DNA from: Oehlia diaphana
Lineage: Eukaryota; Glomeromycota; Glomeromycetes; Glomerales; Glomeraceae
Direction of reading: 5' to 3'
Length of the DNA: 34,367 nucleotides
NCBI GenBank assembly: GCA_003833135.1
Contig: QZLH01001028.1
Coordinates: 12,234 to 46,600, forward strand
How positions within the stretch are numbered: the stretch's first letter is position 1; each line of letters begins with the position of its first letter. The notes beneath the pieces are model-generated. The model made no database searches and was not told the DNA's origin. It saw nothing but the letters and a program-made list of their open reading frames with translations. Made by a program: the position numbers and the translations under genes. This document shows, piece after piece, positions 1 through 11,876 of this stretch.

Positions 1-105
1 AAACGGTATATATATATATAAAAAAAAATTTGTTTAAAATTATTATTCTTTTTTTTTTTTCTTTTTTTTACACATTATTTAATTTTTTTTTTTTTTTTTT
101 TTTTT
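1..105. repeat. Near-copy of the F-box gene intron at the window's left edge
   Basis: The first roughly 100 bases match positions 9139-9235 almost base for base. The order is the same in both: aaacgg, a TA run, an A run, TGTTTAAAATTATTATTC, a T run, the block ACACATTATTTAA and another T run. Visible differences are one extra TA unit at 9 kb, one T/A change, and the length of the last T run. At 9 kb this stretch is the last 5 bases of exon 1 plus most of the intron of the F-box gene. After about base 105 the two copies diverge: the left copy goes on with GAGAAATGAG, not with the F-box acceptor and exon 2. The match begins at base 1, so it may extend left of the window. Confidence 0.85.
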
Positions 106-495
106 GAGAAATGAGAATGAAACATATACTGTATATTCGGTTTCAATTATTTATTTATATTGGAGGGATAAAAAAAAAAAAAAATCTTTTTTTTCTTTTT
201 TACGCCCAAATTTGTCTTATCTCTTTTATTAGTTTTCATATGCAAAAGTATATATAATTTCCCTAACAGGTCCCAAAAATAAAAAAAAAAATTCTGGGAA
301 CTTATGATTGATTATACCATTTATGATTGATTATACCAACCATTATGATTGATTTATTTAAAAGGAGAAATAATAAATATGGTAATATAAAATATCAAAT
401 AATTTTTATTTTGATTATTTTTAAGTTTATTTAATATGTCATACGCGTTATCTAAATGATTTTACTAAAAAAAAATTTTAAAAATACACATTATA
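106..495. other. AT-rich spacer downstream of the methyltransferase gene
   Basis: No coding region is supported here. The stretch holds A and T homopolymers, one short tandem repeat at 302-354 (listed separately) and the 3' flank of the minus-strand methyltransferase gene. The gene's stop codon is at 496-498 on the minus strand. Confidence 0.6.
302..354. repeat. Short tandem repeat, unit about 19-22 bp
   Basis: The unit TTATGATTGATTATACCA occurs at 302-319 and again at 321-338. It is followed by a partial third copy, TTATGATTGATT, starting near 343. Two full copies and one truncated copy are visible. Confidence 0.8.
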
Positions 496-1550
496 CTATG
501 ATGACTGTGACGTAATTTTCTGACAATAAAATTTGATGTTGATAAAATATGAACGATAAATTTCAACTTCTTTTATGTATTGGCTTATCATATGTTCATA
601 TTCTTCTTCACTTACTCTTAACCATTCAATTAACTCTTCTGAAGATTTAAACATTGCAATAAAAAATTCTAGAGCCTTTTTTAATTATATAAAAAAAAAG
701 GGTTAATTTTTTTTTTTAAAAAAAAAAACCTCTTAAAAAAGTTTATTATAAAATATAAAAACTTACTAATTTTCCAAGTTCATCTCCCCAATTCCCGATG
801 GGACTATATTTTTCTTCCGCATAAATTTCAACTTGATTTGTAGATTCAAGAAATTCAGGGATTTCTTCGCTTATCAACCCATTAATTCCTCGATTTTCAA
901 ACACACCCATGCCTTTTTTTTTTCAAGCGTGAAAAAAAAATAAATTTTTTTTTGAAAGAGTAAAAAAAAAAAAAACCTATGAAAAGAAGTAAAAAAAACT
1001 TACAAGCTGATATGAAACGTTTAGATGTTGGTCCTAGTGATTTTCCATCAACATCAATCTCTAATAATTCTATCCATCCACCTGGTTTACATACTCTGAT
1101 TAATTCTTTAATAACAATTTCTTCCCATTGTCTTTCACTGAATGCCGCTGTAAGACATCTCATATGTACAAAATCTATGGACCCATCTTCGAAAGGTAAA
1201 CCTTTTAAAATATCACTTTGAATAAATTGTAAATTATTTTGTGAAAAATCTTTAGGAAGTAAAGGTGATAATAAATCCAATCCAATAAATTTTGCTAACG
1301 GATATGTTTTTGAAATTTCTAAAATCCACGAGCATGTAGTACCACATCCTACATCTAATACTTTAAAATCTTTTTTATTCTTTAATTCTTGTTCAATAGG
1401 AGAAACAAAATTACCACCCCAAACTTTTTTCATTAATTCATGTAAAAGTTTTGAACATTCAGAATCTTGTTCAAGTTCTAAATCATTCTTTGGAAACGGA
1501 TATAACGGATACAATGGATATTTTGTTTTGATTTTTTGATCTTGCGACAT
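496..1550 (-). CDS. Class I SAM-dependent methyltransferase
   Basis: Three exons on the minus strand: 1550-1004, 912-767 and 675-496. Introns 1003-913 and 766-676 have GTAAG donors and AG acceptors. The joined product is about 290 residues. The start was set at the Met at 1550 (MSQDQKIK); an in-frame Met five codons upstream (1565) is equally open. Exon 1 carries the Rossmann-type SAM site: motif I VLDVGCGTT near residue 65, an acidic residue at the end of strand 2 (FIGLDL), SIDFVHMRCLT and the post-II motif RVCKPGGWIELLEID. These place it with the Methyltransf_25/UMTA-like fungal methyltransferases. The substrate cannot be read from sequence. The C-terminal 100 residues (exons 2-3) are helical and charged and end in QKITSQSS. 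The second intron contains a T11A11 junction. The fold is confident; the role is unknown. Confidence 0.85.
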
Positions 1551-1565
1551 TTGTTTCAGTATCAA

Positions 1566-2369
1566 ATAAAAAAAAAAAATAATTTTATTTTATATTTATT
1601 TTTGAAAAATGATATTATTGTGGGAAAAGTCAAAAAGCATTTCTTTTAAAACATTTTTTTAATGATTTTTTCCTTTAAAAAGGATTAGCTTATAGCGCAA
1701 ACTCATTGATTAATCATGTAGAGCTGCAGATCGCTCGGAACAACAGTTTAACTCCTTAATTTAACCCGAAACATAACGGCTACACGGCTATACATTATAC
1801 ATAATAATCACCAACACTATTGCAAGGATGAAAAAAAAACCCGTAGTACACACGGTAATTAATTAAAAATTTTTTATTACCCATTTTTACAAAAAAAAAA
1901 ACCAAAAAAAAAAAAAAATTAAATAATATTGAATAATAAATACTTTTTTTTTTTACATAATACATTATTAAGAATGAATTATAAACAAAGAATGAGAAAT
2001 AATTTATACAAGGTGGGAGGGAGGTATTTAGATTAAGTAGAAAATTTGTAATTTGTATTAAAATTTAAATAGAAACGGGGGAAAAATTAATTATTATTAA
2101 TCTTCGAAAAGTTCCTCATTTATCGCATTTAAATCTAATTAATTGGTAAACAATTTAACGATGAGTTTTAATCGTAAAAATAAAAAAAAAAAGGATTATT
2201 TTATTTTTAATGTAATATTATATATACCTTTTGAAGGTCCTAATGATAGACTTAATCGTCGCATACCTAAATTTAAATTTATGAATGATAATTATAATAT
2301 ATTCTTATATCAGATATTGTTGCTACGATAAAATTATAATATGGATTTTTTGTTTATTTTGTTTGAAAT
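1566..2369. other. Spacer between methyltransferase and kinase genes
   Basis: This is the upstream flank of the methyltransferase and the downstream flank of the kinase, both minus-strand genes. It is AT-rich with one less AT-biased patch around 1690-1850. A 62-codon plus-strand open frame at 2143-2331 is low complexity and has no recognisable motif. No gene, RNA or clear promoter element is supported. Confidence 0.5.
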
Positions 2370-3893
2370 TTACTCACTTTCTGCAACTTCGTCACTGCTA
2401 AATGATCTACTATGCCGTCTTTCGTTAAAAGTACTCGATACGGATTGAATTTGAACACTTCGTCTATTTGTTTGTTTGCTATTGGGACGACGATTATGAA
2501 ATGTTACACTATTTGCACGACGTCGAACTGAAGTAAAATAAATAAAAGGTAAATAAATTGTAAATTGAAACTCGAAACATATATTTTACCTTACCTGGAC
2601 GATAAGCATTTGGTGTTGGAATTGAAACAGGATCGGCATTTTTTGGTTGAGGAAGATCAGAAAATTCTAATAAACGACTTGAATAAATAGCTTCAGGATG
2701 TATCGATTTATGACTTCTTGTTGATAAAATATTTTCAATAACACCAAAACGAATTAATTCTGCTTCACCAATTTGTGTCCTATAATTTGATATTTCCTTA
2801 AATTGTTTTAACATTACAAATAATTCTTCTGCGGTTGGACGTGACAAAGGGTCTGCATTCCAACATTTTTGCATTACTTGAGCATAACATTCAGGAGTTC
2901 CGGGCATAAGTTTTGGTCTTAATCCTGAACAAATTTCAATTGCCAATCGATTATCGTGAGAACGATCATAAAATGGTTTATCACTCGTAGTAATTTCCCA
3001 CATTATAATACCAAGACTATAAATATCAGCAGCTTTTGTATACTTTTCACCACGTAAAACTTCAGGGGCTAAATAAGGTAAAACTCCAATAACCTTTGAT
3101 TTAGTATGATTTTTATCTACAGGGTGACATAATCCAAGATCTGATATATAAGTATCTAAATTATTACTATCATTTCCATAGCCATGACGCAATATATTAC
3201 CACTATGAAAATCGTGATGAACTAAACCCTCGTTATGAATAGATTGAAGACCAATTACGATATCACGAAGCATATTAACTTTTTTCCACCAATCAAATCT
3301 TGCAAAAGAAGTTGAAAGATAATTTCTTAAATTTCCTTCGCTCGCATATTGCATTACTAATATATAATTATTTGTTTGAGGTTCTTGACTTATTCCATAA
3401 CATGGAAGAACCCTCCCTGAATCCATACATCGATAATGTAATTTCAGCTAAAATTACATTATGAAATGATAGAAAAAGAAAATGAGATAAAGAATATAAA
3501 GAAAATAAAGAAATTATAAAGGAAATATATATATATATATATTATGATTACCTCGTTCAAAAAATCTGTACTTTGATCATCGTTAGTAGAATAACGTAAA
3601 ACTTTTAAAGCTACTCTTTTCTTATTCCAAATTAGATCAATTTTCTGTTCAGGTGCGTCATGCCAAATAGCTTCATAAACAATTCCAAATCCTCCTTTAC
3701 CAATTTCTTTAATATTACTAAATTCATTATATGGAATCCATTTTAAAGATGATTTATTATTATTATTATTATCGGATATTGTAGTTGAAGAATTATTGTT
3801 ATTTGATTTTGATTTTGTTTCATCAAGAAACCTGTCAATATCAAATATGCCACTTTGAAAATTGTAAGTAAGTGGCGAAGAAAATCTTTTCAT
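2370..3893 (-). CDS. Tyrosine-kinase-like (TKL) protein kinase, lineage-expanded type
   Basis: Three exons: 3893-3552, 3447-2595 and 2527-2370. Introns 3551-3448 and 2594-2528 have GTAAT and GTAAGG donors. The product is about 450 residues. After a 50-residue Asn/Ser-rich leader comes the kinase domain: glycine loop IGKGGFGIVYEA, the VAIK-type lysine in RVALKVL, hinge LVMQYASEGNL, catalytic loop HHDFHSGNIL, DLG in place of DFG (ISDLGL), YLAPEVLRG, and DIYSLGIIMWEI. The catalytic Asp and Asn remain, but the HRD arginine is His, making it a non-RD kinase. DLG is common in this fungal family. Exon 3 adds a 50-residue Arg/Ser-rich tail (RRRANS, RRHSRSFSSDE) ending in VAESE, plausibly a phosphorylation region. 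Upstream receptors and substrates are unknown. Such kinases occur in very large numbers in Rhizophagus. Confidence 0.9.
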
Positions 3894-5812
3894 TTTTATT
3901 TATTTATTTATTTTTATTTTTATTTTTATTTTTTATTTTTTTGAAGAAAATTTAAAAGAAAAAATTTTAAAAGTAACAGCGCGGACGATCCAATTTTTTT
4001 TTATTTTTATAAAGGATTTGTCTAAGTTTGGTTTTTTTTATAAATTTTCTAATATAATAAAATTCATTTTAGTGCATAAATAAATATATTCATTTGATTG
4101 CTTAGCTAGGATAATAAAATAAACAATATCCACATATACATAGAATTGTTCTCTAGTTATAGGCTTTTTTTTTTATATAATGTTAATTTCCGAAACAGGA
4201 AATCATAAAAAAAACAAACTTTTTTTTATATGGCACAAAAGTAAAGCTTATCATTACTGCGCCACTTAATACATTTGATCATAAGCTATCCCTTTGTGAC
4301 TTAATAGTAATTTGTGGTTAAGGAAACGAGGGTCAAACTAGTTTAGTAGTAAAATAAGGGTTAAAGTAGTAAAAAATTTCCCCTGTTTCAGGTTTCAACA
4401 AATTAATCGTCATAAGACATATGTAAGATTGTTTTAAAATGTACCATGTTAATTAGGCATTTTCCGCAAATTCCCGTGCATTTTTTAATAATTTTTGCCA
4501 TATTTAGTACTTTTTAGCCAGAGAAAAAAAGATAAAAAAAAAAAACAAGATCAAATGAGACTCTTTCTTAAAATGTTTATAAGATTTTTTTTTTTAAAAA
4601 AAAAATAATCAAAAAATTCCCATTATAAAAGGTTAAAATTTAATATGGGATGATAAACAATCTTTGGTTTTTTAGTAGCACGCGGGGGAATTTCTATATA
4701 TTGTTTTCAATGAGATTAAAGTGTTTCAGATCTTGCTATTGTTCGAAAATCATCTGTCATCATCATTTAAGAATAACTCTTTTTTACTTCTTTTGATATT
4801 CGCGTTTTTTTTAAAAAATTTTTAAATTTTTAAACTTCATAGTCAATACTTTTTAAGAATATGGATGCATCAAAATAAACATTTCATTATTATTAAAGAT
4901 AATCTCAAAAAAAAAAACATTCTTATCTTCGTCTGTGCAAAATATAAAGGTTAATTTCATCTAATTTCATCTAATTCATTGTGATTTCTTTGTAACAGTA
5001 AATAAATATATATTTACTTTTAAATCCAAAAAAAGAGAAACCTTGTTATTGTGTGTATGTATGCCTATAAATGAGAAGTCATATAAAAAAAATTCGGAAA
5101 ATCGATTTTTTTTCTTTCTCACCTGACGTTGAAGGTCAACATAGTACTACATTGTATTACAGAAAAAAAATTTCAAATAACGGTACGGAATAAATAATGA
5201 ATAATAGTAATAATAATAGCTGAATTATTTTAAAGTTTAATAATTAATATTGAGTGATACAGTGACAAAAATTTCAATTGTATAATTGAATTAATATGGC
5301 ATTGATAAGATAATTACATTGTTACTGAATTTAGTTATATATCATTAATTTTTTTTTACCGCAGTCAGAATAATTTTCTTCCCTTTTTATTTCCAATACG
5401 CGTTTCATAACTTTTGTTTTGTTTGTTCTTTCAAACCTTTTTTCGTATATTTATTAGATCCATCATCGAATGCTTTTAACAAAATTTGTCAAAATCGTTA
5501 AAATGAAACTACATTATAGAAAAAAAAAATATGTTTGAAATTAAAAGTGTTTTATCCATATTTAATGTTTCGTAAAAGATTAAATATTATGTTTATTACA
5601 TGTTAAACATCATGGTCTGGTCACTCGGGTGATGCAATATGCAATCATGAGGAAATGTTTATTACCGCAGTTATAATAATAATTCCCATAATCATATGAT
5701 CGATTCGTGTAATCCTATAACTGGTATTACTAAGGTATCTTATCTTTTTCAATCATAATCATCAATAAACTTTATTTTTTCTTATTTTTTTTCTTTTTAT
5801 ATAGAGTTTTAA
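3894..5812. other. 1.9-kb divergent spacer between the kinase and the orphan membrane-protein gene
   Basis: The 5' flanks of two divergent genes share this stretch. It is AT-rich with several homopolymers, including a T11A10 junction at 4585-4605. A direct duplication of TAATTTCATC lies near 4950-4970. No open frame with a recognisable motif, no RNA gene and no convincing transposon end was seen. Confidence 0.5.
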
Positions 5813-7717
5813 ATGACGACTCGTAGTCCTGCAAGAAATATTAAACCAATTATTTTTTATAATGACTTATTTCATTATGTTGAGAATAATAATGGAGAAA
5901 CTGAACAATATGCGTTATTTAGCATTTATAATTTAAACGTATGTTTCTTTAGTTTTTTAAATAGAAAGACCTTTTTTTTTTTCTTATTTCGTAATATTAA
6001 AAAAAAATCAAAATTTTTTAGTTGTCTTATGAAGAATTACGTAAAGAAATTATCATAACGATTGGAGGTGAAGACTCTATAACTGTAACTTCGTTTGATG
6101 AATTTGCTAAATCTGATAGTTCGAGTGAAAGTTCTTTGGAAGGATCTTTTATTGCAGTAGAATCAAGTCCGGAATCAAATGCTAAGAGTGTCAAGGTATG
6201 GATTTTAAATTTTGCTTTTTTTTTTTTAAAAAAAAAAAAAATCATAATTATCTTTTTTTATATTTTGATAGGTTAAAATCTCTTTTAAATCACAAAAACA
6301 TCGAGATGTAATTGAACAACTTCGTTCTTCACAAACTATTAAGGATTTAACACTTAATGGATTTGCAGATTGGGTTCCACTCGATAGTAAATCATATATT
6401 AATATAGAACGTAATTCAAAATGTGAAAGAACTGGAAATATTCTTAATACAACAAAATTAAGAACTTTTGATGAAGATGTTGATCAAGATTCTTTGGAAA
6501 CAGCTATTAATGAAATTCATCGAGAAGATGAAGTCGAATCAGCTTTAGAAAAATTATTTCCTGGTCCAATTGTTACAATTAATCGTGAAGTACACGATGT
6601 TGTTATGAAGGTGGTTGTATTTGAAATTCGTAATAACTTTGATGAAGAAATTGGAAAATTATTTATTGAAGTATTAAATTCTTTAATTGGAAATCATGGT
6701 CTTGATGATAGTTCTAAGGTAAATTATAATTAAATCCATAATTTAGTTAATTATAAAAAGTTTATTATAGTTAGTAATAATTATTATCGTTATTAATAGC
6801 AATTTACAGCATTTGATATACTTGTTTATCGGTTATTTACAGTTATAAGAAATTTAACATACCTTAATGAATTATATGGAGAATATAAGATTCCTACTTG
6901 GGTTCCATTTGTTGCTCAACCAAAACTCAGAGAAATCAAAGATAAAATTCCTGTTAGTCGTGATCATGAAGAAAATTATCTTTTAAATCTAGTAGAATTT
7001 ACTGATCTTGATGGTAAAAATATTTTTTTTTTTTTATTTTTTATTAAAAAGAAATGTAATAATTAACTAAAATCCATCTATAGAACCGTTAGAGAAACTT
7101 CATTCGTTAGTTAAACGTTTACGAGGAGAAGTTGAAATTACACAACGTAAAATAAATGATTCTACTAAAAAATGGAAAACTCCCAAGATAGCTTCTAGTC
7201 TTTTATTTTATGGTTCTATGTAAATATTATTAAATATTTTAATTATGAATGATTTATATATCCAACATTATTTAACTTAAAAATTTTCTTTTTAGAGCCA
7301 GTATTGCAATTGCTCCAATGGCATTTTTCTATAATAATAGAGCAGCTAGTGCAGTTTCTTCTAATCGTATCAAGGTAAATGAAAGTGTACTCTATTTTTT
7401 AAAGAGATGAATATTGTTATTAATTCCTTTTCTTTCAAAAAAAAATTTAGGTTTCAATTGGATGTTTATTAGGTGTTGTATTAGGTATATGGTCAAAGAA
7501 ATCTTATCATGATTTTCATAAAGCAATTATTCATACAAGACAAATAGATCCTTTATTAAGTTCAACAAAAATTAGTGTCGAATTGTTGGAACAATTGTTG
7601 TTAGCTAGAAATAATGATGATGGTGTATGCAAAATTAACTTAAATAGAGGAAGAAAAGTTATTTTAAAGCAATTGTTTCATAAGTTTGTATCAGTTAATT
7701 ATATAGTTTTAATTTAG
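5813..7717 (+). CDS. Unrecognised protein with two predicted C-terminal membrane helices
   Basis: Seven exons: 5813-5938, 6022-6195, 6272-6718, 6800-7013, 7084-7219, 7296-7374 and 7451-7717. All have GT...AG borders and compatible phases, giving about 480 residues. I do not recognise the family. Residues 1-100 include an acidic serine-rich run (SDSSSESSLEGS, ESSPES). The middle is charged and helical, with FPGPIVTINREVHDVVMKVVVFEIRNNFDEEIGK followed by an LFIEVLNSLI segment. Near the C-terminus, two hydrophobic stretches, LLFYGSIASIAIAPMAFF and VSIGCLLGVVLGIW, are separated by about 14 polar residues, a likely membrane hairpin. A helical stretch (PLEKLHSLVKRLRGEVEITQRK) just before it could be a short coiled coil. 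No signal peptide is obvious. The regular splicing and open frames argue for a real gene; the function is unknown. Confidence 0.8.
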
Positions 7718-8649
7718 TATTCATTATAAAATCTAATAATTCATATTTAGTACACATATATATCTCACTAGCAAATATATATTATATATATACAACTTTT
7801 TTATTTATTTATTTTTTAATAATGATGATATTATTATTAATAACTCCAAAATTTAAGGTTAATTAATAGTGACTTGATTAATTGTAGTTTATTTATCGCA
7901 TATCCTTTCGTGATAAATAGTACGTCACTCCCGTTATAAATAATTTTACCGCGCCTGTGGTGGCAAACTATATCACATATTGTTTACCTTAAAATTTCGC
8001 TACATTTATACAAGATCATCATTAAAAAAAACAATCATTTTTTTCTATAAAAAAATTTTTTCAATAGCCGATACGGCCGGGTTATGAAAGAATCTAAATA
8101 ATTTTATTTGCTCAGCCTTACAACTTTATCGAGAAAATTTTTCCGATTCGCAGTTAATCTTTCCATTTTAGTTTCATTGATAAATTATCTTTTTTTAATA
8201 AATAGATGTAAAGCATCTTTCAAAAAGTGGCTTAATTTTGTAATTATGAAAAAATTCACGCCACATTCAAAAACCATTACGTAAGAGAAAACATAAAGAG
8301 TTTCATATGCACGCGCAGCAATTTACACAAATTTACTTTGTATCCATTAACTAGACTTGGAAATTGATGGACTCCACGAGATAAATTGGTGTGCGGGGGT
8401 GTGTTGTACAATTCGGCGCAAAGGAGGAGTCATTTCCCAAATGTGGCTCAAATGATTTTTGGCAATATAAATTTTATTCGAAAATTTTTTATTTTTTTTT
8501 TACAAACTTTTTTTTTTTACCCTTTCGCTACATCATCATCGTCTCCTTTTTTTTATAGTCGTTTTAGATTTTATGTATAAAAAAAAAAATCCAAATTTTT
8601 AATTTAATTTTTCTTTAATTAAAGAGCAAGCAGATGAATCAGATTAAAA
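7718..8649. other. Spacer upstream of the F-box gene
   Basis: About 930 bp hold the 3' flank of the membrane-protein gene and the probable promoter and leader of the F-box gene. A 64-codon open frame at 8386-8580 is mostly Phe/Tyr from T-rich DNA and is not credible. No RNA gene is visible. Confidence 0.5.
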
Positions 8650-10410
8650 ATGGGACGTCGTTTGCATGCATTAAAGGGAAATTTGTCTAGTTTATTTAAA
8701 GGCAAAGGTGTATTAGATTTATGCAACAATGACCAACAATCTCATACAAATTCTTCGACATTTCGAAAACAAAAACGCAAATTAATACTTCCTACGGATG
8801 TACTTATTGAAATATTTTCTCATCTAGAAGATGATTATAAAACATTACAATCCTGTGTTTTAGTAAATAGAGTTTGGTGTGATAATTCAGTTCCTTCATT
8901 ATGGGCACAACCTTTTCTTGATTTAACACCGTCAACCATAATAGATGTTTATTTAACATGTCTTACTGAACCTGAGAAAAATTATCTTATTGATAATGAT
9001 ATTATTGGAGTTCCTAATCGTAGACGAGTACCAGCATTTGACTATGTATCCTTTTTGCGTCATCTTAGTATGGGAAATCTTTTTAGCATAGTTCAAAGAT
9101 GGACGGATCGTACTCAAACAAAATATTCTGTTTCTCCGAAACGGTATATATATATATATAAAAAAAAATTTGTTTAAAATTATTATTCTTTTTTTTTTTT
9201 CTTTTATTTACACATTATTTAATTTTTTTTTTTTTCTTACTTTAGGCATAATCCATTCAATGCGGAACCTAGTTTACTGGTATATAGAACACTTTGTACA
9301 TTATTTTTTAGTCGGCGTTCTAGTATTCGATCCCTTTCTCTTGATTGGGGTAATAAGGAAATTTGGAAAGCATATCCCTTATTACTTTATTCTGCTGGCA
9401 TTGACACATATCTTGCTAAATTAAAAAGGTTATCTATTCATTATATAACTGATTGGTCAATTTTCGGATATTTATCAAAATATGCAAAAAATATTGAAAC
9501 TCTGGAAGTTATAGATTATTCTTTTAATCAAGCTCCACATCCTGAAGATGAGCAAAATTTAGCATCTTTAATTAGTATTCAAAATAATTTAAGACATATA
9601 AAATTATTTGGATATTCTACTTATCCTGCATTAACACTTGCTTCATTAGGATCTCAAGCGAATTCTCTAACTTCCGTTGAAATTATATATGTTCATTTTA
9701 TTTCAAGCCCGTCTTCAACATCATCGACAACATCAACGGCATCATCTTCAATAATGAGGTCAACTTTAGAAGGTTTAGCAGCTTGTGTAAATTTAGAAGA
9801 ATTAATAATCAAAAATTGTTCGTTTGCTACAGATGAAATTCTTGCACCTTTAATATGTGCAACCTTTCCATCACTTCGTAAAATACATATTGTAGAATCT
9901 ACTTACAATTGGGATAGTGTTGTAGTTTCTTTAATACAAAATAACTCAACTCATTTAGAAGAAGTTTATTATAAACCTGTGGATAATCAACAACTTAATA
10001 TAATAACACCCACAATTATTGAAGCTGTAGCTCAAAATTGTCCCAAAATTATCAGATTAGGAGTTCCTATAGCTAAAGTACAAATAAGTCATTTAATTGA
10101 TATATTAACTTCCTCTGAATGTAAATTAAAAAGTCTAAGTATATTTCGAATGGATCGTATTTCATGGAATGATGAAGCTCTTTGGAAAGATTTAGGTGGT
10201 CTTATGCCCGTCACATTACGTCATCTTAATATTTGGATATATATAGGTGATACTCCAATGCAGTTGTTTTTACAAAATACTACTGCTCCTCTTGAAACAT
10301 TATACGTTCGTTGGTGGACTCATTATTTGGGTTATGATTGTCATCTAGTTGGTGCTTATTTAAAAGATAAACCTGTGAAAATTTCGGACTTTTTGCGTCA
10401 TGTAATTTAA
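8650..10410 (+). CDS. F-box protein with leucine-rich C-terminal region
   Basis: Two exons, 8650-9143 and 9246-10410, join across a 102-bp intron with a GTATAT donor and a TTTAG acceptor. Phase 2 is preserved (CG|G encodes Arg), giving about 552 residues. Residues 46-89 form an F-box (ILPTDVLIEIFSHL, LQSCVLVNRVWCDNSVPSLW). In known proteins this domain binds Skp1 and brings substrates to SCF ubiquitin ligases. The remainder contains leucine-rich stretches such as LEGLAACVNLEELIIKNCSF, FPSLRKIHIVES and LKSLSIFRMDRI. These resemble the LRR-like repeats of FBXL-type proteins and presumably bind substrate. This architecture is one of the strongly expanded families of Rhizophagus. The intron is nearly duplicated at bases 1-105 of the window. 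Confidence 0.9.
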
Positions 10411-10564
10411 CTTTATATACACGTGTATTTTTATTGTATTTTTTCCTTTTTTTTCTTTTAAAAAAAATATCACACTGATAAAATATAATTACTTTTTTTT
10501 TTCCTTTGTAAATTAGATATTATAAAATATAATAATAAGATAAATTGGGTTGGGTTAATTATAT

Positions 10565-10667
10565 ACAATAAATTATATATACAATAAATTATATACAATA
10601 AATTATATACAATAAATTATATACAATAAATTATATACAATAAATTATATACAATAAATTATATATA
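10565..10667. repeat. Eight-copy minisatellite, core ACAATAAATTA
   Basis: The 11-bp core ACAATAAATTA occurs eight times in the same orientation. Five of the seven gaps are TAT, giving a 14-bp period. The first and last gaps are TATAT, giving a 16-bp period, so the pattern is symmetric (16, 14 x5, 16). The array lies about 155 bp past the F-box stop codon. Confidence 0.95.
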
Positions 10668-11876
10668 CAATAAATTAATATTTTAAATTATTTGGGAATG
10701 AAGAAAAAAGGAACGAGAAAATTTATCTCATTCGCGTAAATTTTGAAAGAAATTTTTTAAAGATGCGTGTATTTATGTATAAAATAAATGTTTAGGCTTA
10801 GGGGGCTTTTGTTGTAATAATGACAAAATAGTTTGTCTAAATAGTCTAAATGCATTTTTAGCTTATGATTTTCTTATGAGAAAAGGCTAAGCCACATGCT
10901 AATTCGGCAAACAAAAAATTGCGCAAAAAAAGAAAAGTAAAAGAAAAAACGCGATTATTTTATACCTGATATTGTTTTGGCTTAAACACCGATACTAATT
11001 TCCTTTTCGATATTATAAATTCTTTGCGCGTTAATCCCGAATATTCTTCAATCCTAATCTTTATAGCGTATCGCAACTAAACTCTGGCGTAATTTGTAAG
11101 TTTACATTTGATTAGTTTTGAATACTTAATTAAGTAAGTTATTTTTATGAATTTAGGTTATAATAGAAAAAGATAATTAACAAACTACATTTTATTGCAT
11201 TTACCGTAAAGATGTAGATATGAATCAACTAATATATTTTAGATCCACTCTCTCACAACTCATAATGCTTCTTCTAATTAAAGTAAGATTATCTTCCCCG
11301 ATAACCTTTTTAGTGAGTATATCGAATAAATAAAATATTTTTGTTAAACTTTTTTGATAATATGCCGAAATTAGAACTTAATATCTTCTCTTATTTTAGC
11401 TAATAGTAGAAATTTTTAACCTATAATATCATTGGTTTTTTTTTTATTTAATTTTAATTAGTCTTTTAAATATATTTTCTTATTGGATGGATGGATAAAA
11501 TCGTCAAATATTTAATTCAAAAAATTAAACTTAATTAGTAAATTACTCTTGTATAACGCTTTAAGATTTAATAATTTAAATCAAATTAGATAAATAATTT
11601 TTCAAACTTTCAATCCTTATAAAAAAATGAGCTATTTAAGATATATTTTTTCCTTCCTTAATTGCTAAATACACTGTAGAGAAACCATCTTTGTTAATCT
11701 CTTTAATAAAAGTTGTTCAAATACTTTTAATTTCTATTGTGTTAATTTTGACGTGGCATTTAAATTCTTGTTTCTTTATTGATTATTAATTAACACTAGT
11801 AATCTTTTAATTGGTATTCAACGAAACAGCCTTGATTCGTTCACAAATTATTCAAAAGATGAACTGATTATCCTAA

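Noticed and set aside
979..1221. Plus-strand open frame opposite the methyltransferase
   Set aside because: It is the antisense shadow of the exon that carries the SAM-binding motifs.
2143..2331. 62-codon plus-strand open frame
   Set aside because: Low-complexity Asn/Lys/Tyr composition, no motif, and it lies downstream of the kinase stop codon.
8386..8580. 64-codon open frame upstream of the F-box gene
   Set aside because: Its second half is Phe/Tyr/Ser from T-rich DNA; more probably promoter and leader.
9170..9424. Plus-strand open frame with apparent membrane character
   Set aside because: It is an out-of-frame reading of the F-box intron and exon 2; hydrophobicity comes from T-rich codons.
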